Below are positions 30,370 through 33,817 of a stretch of DNA of 33,817 nt, piece by piece (the first letter of the stretch is position 1; each line of letters starts with the position of its first letter). The stretch covers positions 1-33,817 of the forward strand of contig NZ_CAJTMN010000013.1 in assembly GCF_910577125.1 (NCBI RefSeq). Reading direction: 5' to 3'. Source of the DNA: an uncultured Rikenella sp. (GTDB lineage: Bacteria > Bacteroidota > Bacteroidia > Bacteroidales > Rikenellaceae). The notes beneath the pieces were generated by a model that saw only the letters and a program-made list of their open reading frames with translations, was not told where the DNA came from and searched no databases. The position numbers and the translations under genes are program-made.

Positions 30370-33276
30370 TTAGTGGGCGTCGAGCCAGCTGACGCCCGCA
30401 TCGGCTTCGACCAGCAGCGGCACGGCCAGTTCCGCCGCTCCCGCCATCGCCTCGACCAGCAAGGCCGTCACCGCCGTCACCTCGTTCTGAGGCACCTCCA
30501 GCACCAGTTCGTCGTGCACCTGAAGGACGATCCGCGCCCGGCTGTTCCGCTCCCGCAGCCGCCGGTCGACGTCGATCATCGCCATCTTCATGATGTCGGC
30601 CGCGCTCCCCTGAATCGGCGCATTGATGGCGTTTCGCTCCGCCAGTGCGCGGGTCACGGCATTCCCCGACCGGATGTCCGGCAGGTACCGCCTCCGGCCG
30701 AAGATCGTTTCGACATATCCCTGTTCGCGCGCCTGAGCCACCACGCGTTCCATATACTCCCTGACCCCCGGATAGTGGGTGAAATAGCCGTCGATCAATG
30801 TCTTGGCCTCGCCGCGCGGAATCCGCAGCCGCGTCGCCAGCCCGAAGGCCGAGATGCCGTAAATAATCCCGAAGTTGGCCGTCTTGGCGCGCCGGCGCTG
30901 TTCGCGGGTCACCTCCTCCGGCATCACGCCGAAGACCCGGGCCGCCGTGGCCGTATGAATGTCCTCGCCGTCGAGGAAGGCCTGCCGCAGGGCCGCATCG
31001 CCCGACAGATGGGCCATGATGCGCAGCTCGACCTGCGAATAGTCGGCCGAGACGATCACATGGTCGTGGTCGGGGGTGGTAAACGCCTTGCGGATCTCCC
31101 GTCCGGCGGCGTCGCGGATTGGAATGTTCTGGAGGTTGGGGTTCGTGGAGCTCAACCGCCCGGTGGCGGTCACCGCCTGGTTGAAGGAGGTGTGTATCCG
31201 CCCCGTCTGCGGGTCGATCAGCTGCGGCAGGGCCTCGATGTAGGTCGAGAGCAGCTTTTTCAATCCTCTGTATTCCAATATCTTCTCGATCACGGGATGG
31301 TTCCCCGAGAGCGACTGGAGGTACTCTTCGTCGGTCCGGTACTGCCCGGTCTTGGTGCGCTTCGGTTTGGGGTCGATCTTCAGCCCCTCGAACAAAGCGT
31401 CGCCGAGCTGTTTGGCGGAGTTGACGTTCAGATCCGGCACGCCGGTCATCTCGCGGATTCCGGCCTCCAACTGCGCCGCCTCGACGGTCAGAGCGGCACC
31501 CGATTCGTCCAAAATGTGCCGATCCACAAAAACGCCGGCCGCCTCCATCCGCGCGAGCACCGGGATGAGGGGCGCCTCGATGCGGCGGTACAGGCCGGTC
31601 TGTCCCGTCTCCTCCAGCAGCGGCCACAGCTTCCCGAAGAGCTGCCACGTGACGTCGGCATCCTCGGCCGCATACTCCGCCACCTGATCGGCATCGGCAA
31701 AGAGCATGGAGGTCTGTTTCGCTCCCTTGCCGATCAGGGTCTCGATCGGTACGGGGTCGTATCCGAGGAACCGCCGGGCAAGAAAATCCATCCCGTGCCG
31801 CGACTCGGGGTCGAGCAGGTAGTGGATAATCATCGTGTCGTACAGCTCGCCGCGCACTTCGATCCCGGCGGCGTGCATCAGGACGAGCATGTCGAACTTG
31901 ATGTTCTGGCCGATTTTGCCTGTCCGGTCGTTTTCGAACACCGGTTTCAGAGCGGCCAGCACCTGCGCCCGCCGCCCGGCATCGGGCGTGGGCACCCAGA
32001 ATGCCTCGTGCGCGGCGACCGAAAACGAAAGCCCGACGAGTTCCGACCGCAAGGGGTCGATGCCCGAGGTCTCGGTGTCGAAACAGAACTTTTCCGACCG
32101 ACCGAGCAGAGCCACGAGTTCCGCCAGCTGTCCATCGGTCTCGACGATATGGTAGGTATGTTCGGTCGTGGCCAATGTCTGCAAGCCGCCGGAAGCGACC
32201 AGCGCGGCTTCGTCGGCATCGGACGGGGTCGGCGGGACGACCATCCCGGCCAAAGGCGGCGGCGCAGCAGCTGCTGCCTCGGTTTCGGGCACGGAATCGA
32301 AAAGGGACATCTGGCCGCCGAGCTGGGAATAGGGTTTCGGTTTGGCCGGCTTCTGTCTGCTGAGCGGCGGCAGGGTCTGGGCATGCAGGGCGCTGCTGTG
32401 GAAGAGCCGGCTGTCCACGTCGCGCAGCAGGAGGTTGAAGTTATGCTCGATATAGATGCTCCGCAGGGCGGCATAGTCGGGTTCTTCGAGGTACAAGGCG
32501 GTCGGGTCGAACTCGATCGGCACATCGAGCCGGATGGTCGCCAGCACTTTGGAGAGCCGCAGCTGTTCCTGATTCTCCAGCACGGAGGTCCGCAGTTTCG
32601 GGGTCAGTTCGTCGGCGTGCGCGATCAGGTTCTCGACATCGCCCCACTGGGCGACCAGTTTCCGGGCCCCTTTCTCCCCCACTCCCGGCACGCCGGGGAT
32701 ATTGTCGGAGGCGTCGCCCCACAGGGCCAGAATATCGATCACCTGTTTCGGATCGGCGATGCCGTAGTTCTCGCACACTTTGTCCAGCCCGACGATGTCG
32801 ATTCCCTCGCCCCCCTTCGCCGGCTTGTACATGCTGACGTTCTGTCTGATAAGCTGTCCGTAGTCCTTGTCGGGGGTGACCATGAAGACGTCGTACTCGC
32901 CGCAGCAGGAGGCCTTGTGGGACAAGGTGCCGATCACGTCGTCGGCTTCGTAACCGGCCACCTCCAGGATGGGAATCCGCATGGCCTCCAGAATCGCCTT
33001 AATGTGCGGCACGGCGGCGATGATATCTTCCGGTGTGGCATCGCGGTTGGCCTTATAGAGGGGATAGAGGTCGCGCCGAAAAGAGCCTCCGGGCGGGTCG
33101 AATGCCACGCCGAGGTATTTCGGCTGCTCGCGGACGATCAGTTCGTTGAGGAACTTGGCGAAACCGAAGATGGCGGAGGTGTTCAGCCCCTGGGCGTTGC
33201 GCATGGGGCGGCTGATAAAGGCATAGTGGAAGCGGAAGATCAGGGCGTAGGCGTCGATCAGGAAGAGTTTCTCCAT
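30370..33276 (-). CDS. polA: DNA polymerase I
   Basis: 968 residues. Three domains: a 5'-3' nuclease (about 1-290, with LIDAYALIFRFHYAF and EVAGYEADDVIGTL), a 3'-5' exonuclease (about 355-540), and the polymerase. The exonuclease is intact: Asp400 and Glu402 in CFDTETSGID, NIKFDML, and YAAEDADV. This is the proofreading type, unlike several Firmicute enzymes that lost these residues. Polymerase motifs: A is DYSQVELRIMAHLSGD, B is RRRAKTANFGIIYG, and C is QVHDELVLE. Its length is a little above E. coli's 928, owing to a low-complexity linker rich in alanine and proline at about 305-360. queD lies 16 bases upstream. Confidence 0.97.
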   Translation of the reverse strand: MEKLFLIDAYALIFRFHYAFISRPMRNAQGLNTSAIFGFAKFLNELIVREQPKYLGVAFDPPGGSFRRDLYPLYKANRDATPEDIIAAVPHIKAILEAMRIPILEVAGYEADDVIGTLSHKASCCGEYDVFMVTPDKDYGQLIRQNVSMYKPAKGGEGIDIVGLDKVCENYGIADPKQVIDILALWGDASDNIPGVPGVGEKGARKLVAQWGDVENLIAHADELTPKLRTSVLENQEQLRLSKVLATIRLDVPIEFDPTALYLEEPDYAALRSIYIEHNFNLLLRDVDSRLFHSSALHAQTLPPLSRQKPAKPKPYSQLGGQMSLFDSVPETEAAAAAPPPLAGMVVPPTPSDADEAALVASGGLQTLATTEHTYHIVETDGQLAELVALLGRSEKFCFDTETSGIDPLRSELVGLSFSVAAHEAFWVPTPDAGRRAQVLAALKPVFENDRTGKIGQNIKFDMLVLMHAAGIEVRGELYDTMIIHYLLDPESRHGMDFLARRFLGYDPVPIETLIGKGAKQTSMLFADADQVAEYAAEDADVTWQLFGKLWPLLEETGQTGLYRRIEAPLIPVLARMEAAGVFVDRHILDESGAALTVEAAQLEAGIREMTGVPDLNVNSAKQLGDALFEGLKIDPKPKRTKTGQYRTDEEYLQSLSGNHPVIEKILEYRGLKKLLSTYIEALPQLIDPQTGRIHTSFNQAVTATGRLSSTNPNLQNIPIRDAAGREIRKAFTTPDHDHVIVSADYSQVELRIMAHLSGDAALRQAFLDGEDIHTATAARVFGVMPEEVTREQRRRAKTANFGIIYGISAFGLATRLRIPRGEAKTLIDGYFTHYPGVREYMERVVAQAREQGYVETIFGRRRYLPDIRSGNAVTRALAERNAINAPIQGSAADIMKMAMIDVDRRLRERNSRARIVLQVHDELVLEVPQNEVTAVTALLVEAMAGAAELAVPLLVEADAGVSWLDAH

Positions 33277-33292
33277 CGTTCCGGGTTACAGT

Positions 33293-33748
33293 TTACAAAG
33301 CATTATCCTCTGCCCGCCAGGTGGCATGCGATTTTTCGGTTTCGTAGAGCTGCAGCTCGACCAGCCGAATGCCGTCGGGCAGCTCGGCGGCAATCCGGCT
33401 GGCGAACCGGATGAGCATCTGCTCGCAGGTGGGCTGGTAGTCGACCAGCCAGACGCGCTCCCACTTCTCCCGCACTTGGTCGAGCAGCCGCAGGTTCCCG
33501 GGTGTCTGTCGCAGCACGAGGGCGTGGTCGCACCGGTCTACGACGAGGCGGTTCACGATGCGTTTCAGGTCGCCGAAGTCCATCACCATACCGTATTTCG
33601 GACTCTGCGGATCGTCGCAGGGGGTCCCTGCGACGGTGACGAAGAGTTTATAGGAGTGGCCGTGCAGGTGACGGCACATGCCGTCGTAACCTTCGAGGGC
33701 GTGGGCCATCTCGAACGAAAATTCCCGTGTCAGTCGTATCGTCGCCAT
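33293..33748 (-). CDS. queD: 6-carboxy-5,6,7,8-tetrahydropterin synthase
   Basis: 151 residues. It converts dihydroneopterin triphosphate (the FolE product) to 6-carboxytetrahydropterin in queuosine biosynthesis. Zinc ligands are His16 in FEMAHALEG and His29 and His31 in CRHLHGHSY, with Cys25 as the catalytic cysteine. The second active-site region is VDRCDHALVL, and YETEKSHATW carries the substrate-binding glutamate. polA follows 16 bases later. Whether it also serves as a PTPS-type enzyme for other pterins cannot be told. Confidence 0.94.
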   Translation of the reverse strand: MATIRLTREFSFEMAHALEGYDGMCRHLHGHSYKLFVTVAGTPCDDPQSPKYGMVMDFGDLKRIVNRLVVDRCDHALVLRQTPGNLRLLDQVREKWERVWLVDYQPTCEQMLIRFASRIAAELPDGIRLVELQLYETEKSHATWRAEDNAL

Positions 33749-33783
33749 ATGTTCGTTTATTCGTCTTTGCCCGGGAGGGTACT

Positions 33784-33807
33784 GTTCTCTTTGTGAACAA
33801 AGAGAAC
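33784..33807. repeat. Perfect 10-bp hairpin repeat with TGAA loop, copy 2
   Basis: Left arm GTTCTCTTTG, loop TGAA, and a right arm that is its exact reverse complement. It is preceded by GAGGGTACT as in the copy at 3289-3312 and followed by CAGAAAAACT up to the window end. Two stem pairs differ from copy 1, and both are compensated. It sits 36 bases upstream of queD. Confidence 0.75.
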
Positions 33808-33817
33808 CAGAAAAACT

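Noticed and set aside
29278..33414. A 1,378-codon open frame on the plus strand opposite polA, the LolE-like gene and others
   Set aside because: It is the shadow of real minus-strand genes in GC-rich DNA: no domain, arginine, histidine and proline rich, and it crosses several gene boundaries.

Overview
This window looks like a chromosome segment from a GC-rich Bacteroidales bacterium, most like Alistipes (Rikenellaceae). The genus is an inference. The supporting signs are many -7 promoter boxes of the Bacteroidetes form TAnnTTTG, almost no Shine-Dalgarno sequences, and typical families: a DUF4296 lipoprotein, a BspA-type leucine-rich repeat lipoprotein, Bacteroidetes-type PurF, LolE-like permease and FISUMP (Fibrobacter succinogenes major paralogous domain) fragments.

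Layout. 1-2360: a FISUMP tail fragment, then (minus strand) a U32 family protein, rpiB and a small membrane protein. 2361-3407: about 1 kb without a normal gene, packed with a second FISUMP tail, hairpins and repeats. 3408-7211: a small secreted protein (minus) and a periplasmic GH2 beta-galactosidase (plus), closed by a strong bidirectional terminator. 7293-9008: an AspT/YidE-type transporter. 9009-12460: an accessory island of lower GC with a leucine-rich repeat lipoprotein and a small P-loop protein. 12539-14962: LysR regulator, split ThrE-type exporter and a tiny membrane ORF (minus). 15128-15530: two serine tRNAs, each with its own promoter. 15690-16764: HU and lspA (plus). 16857-21880: a tight minus-strand run of AspT/YidE transporter, folE, purF and metY. 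22040-26347: an outer-membrane barrel protein, then trpS, a TolC-type outer-membrane factor and a membrane-fusion lipoprotein. 26348-27090: a second repeat-rich zone with a third FISUMP tail. 27091-33748 (minus): queD, polA, a LolE-like permease, a DUF4296 lipoprotein and an amidohydrolase. The last 50 bases begin another copy of a hairpin repeat found at 3289-3312.

Most genes are housekeeping. The unusual content is in the gaps. Three orphan C-terminal FISUMP cassettes lie at gene boundaries where no upstream half of the gene can fit. The two complete ones have the same length (60 codons plus stop). All three begin at the same CCCCGCCCCGGGC motif, and the two complete ones end at the same conserved 3' block running just past the stop. 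They are accompanied by hairpin repeats whose arms change in a compensatory way between copies. The most economical reading is a dispersed store of silent 3' cassettes for surface proteins, embedded in a mobile or RNA-structured repeat family. That role is inference; the sequence relationships are read directly.
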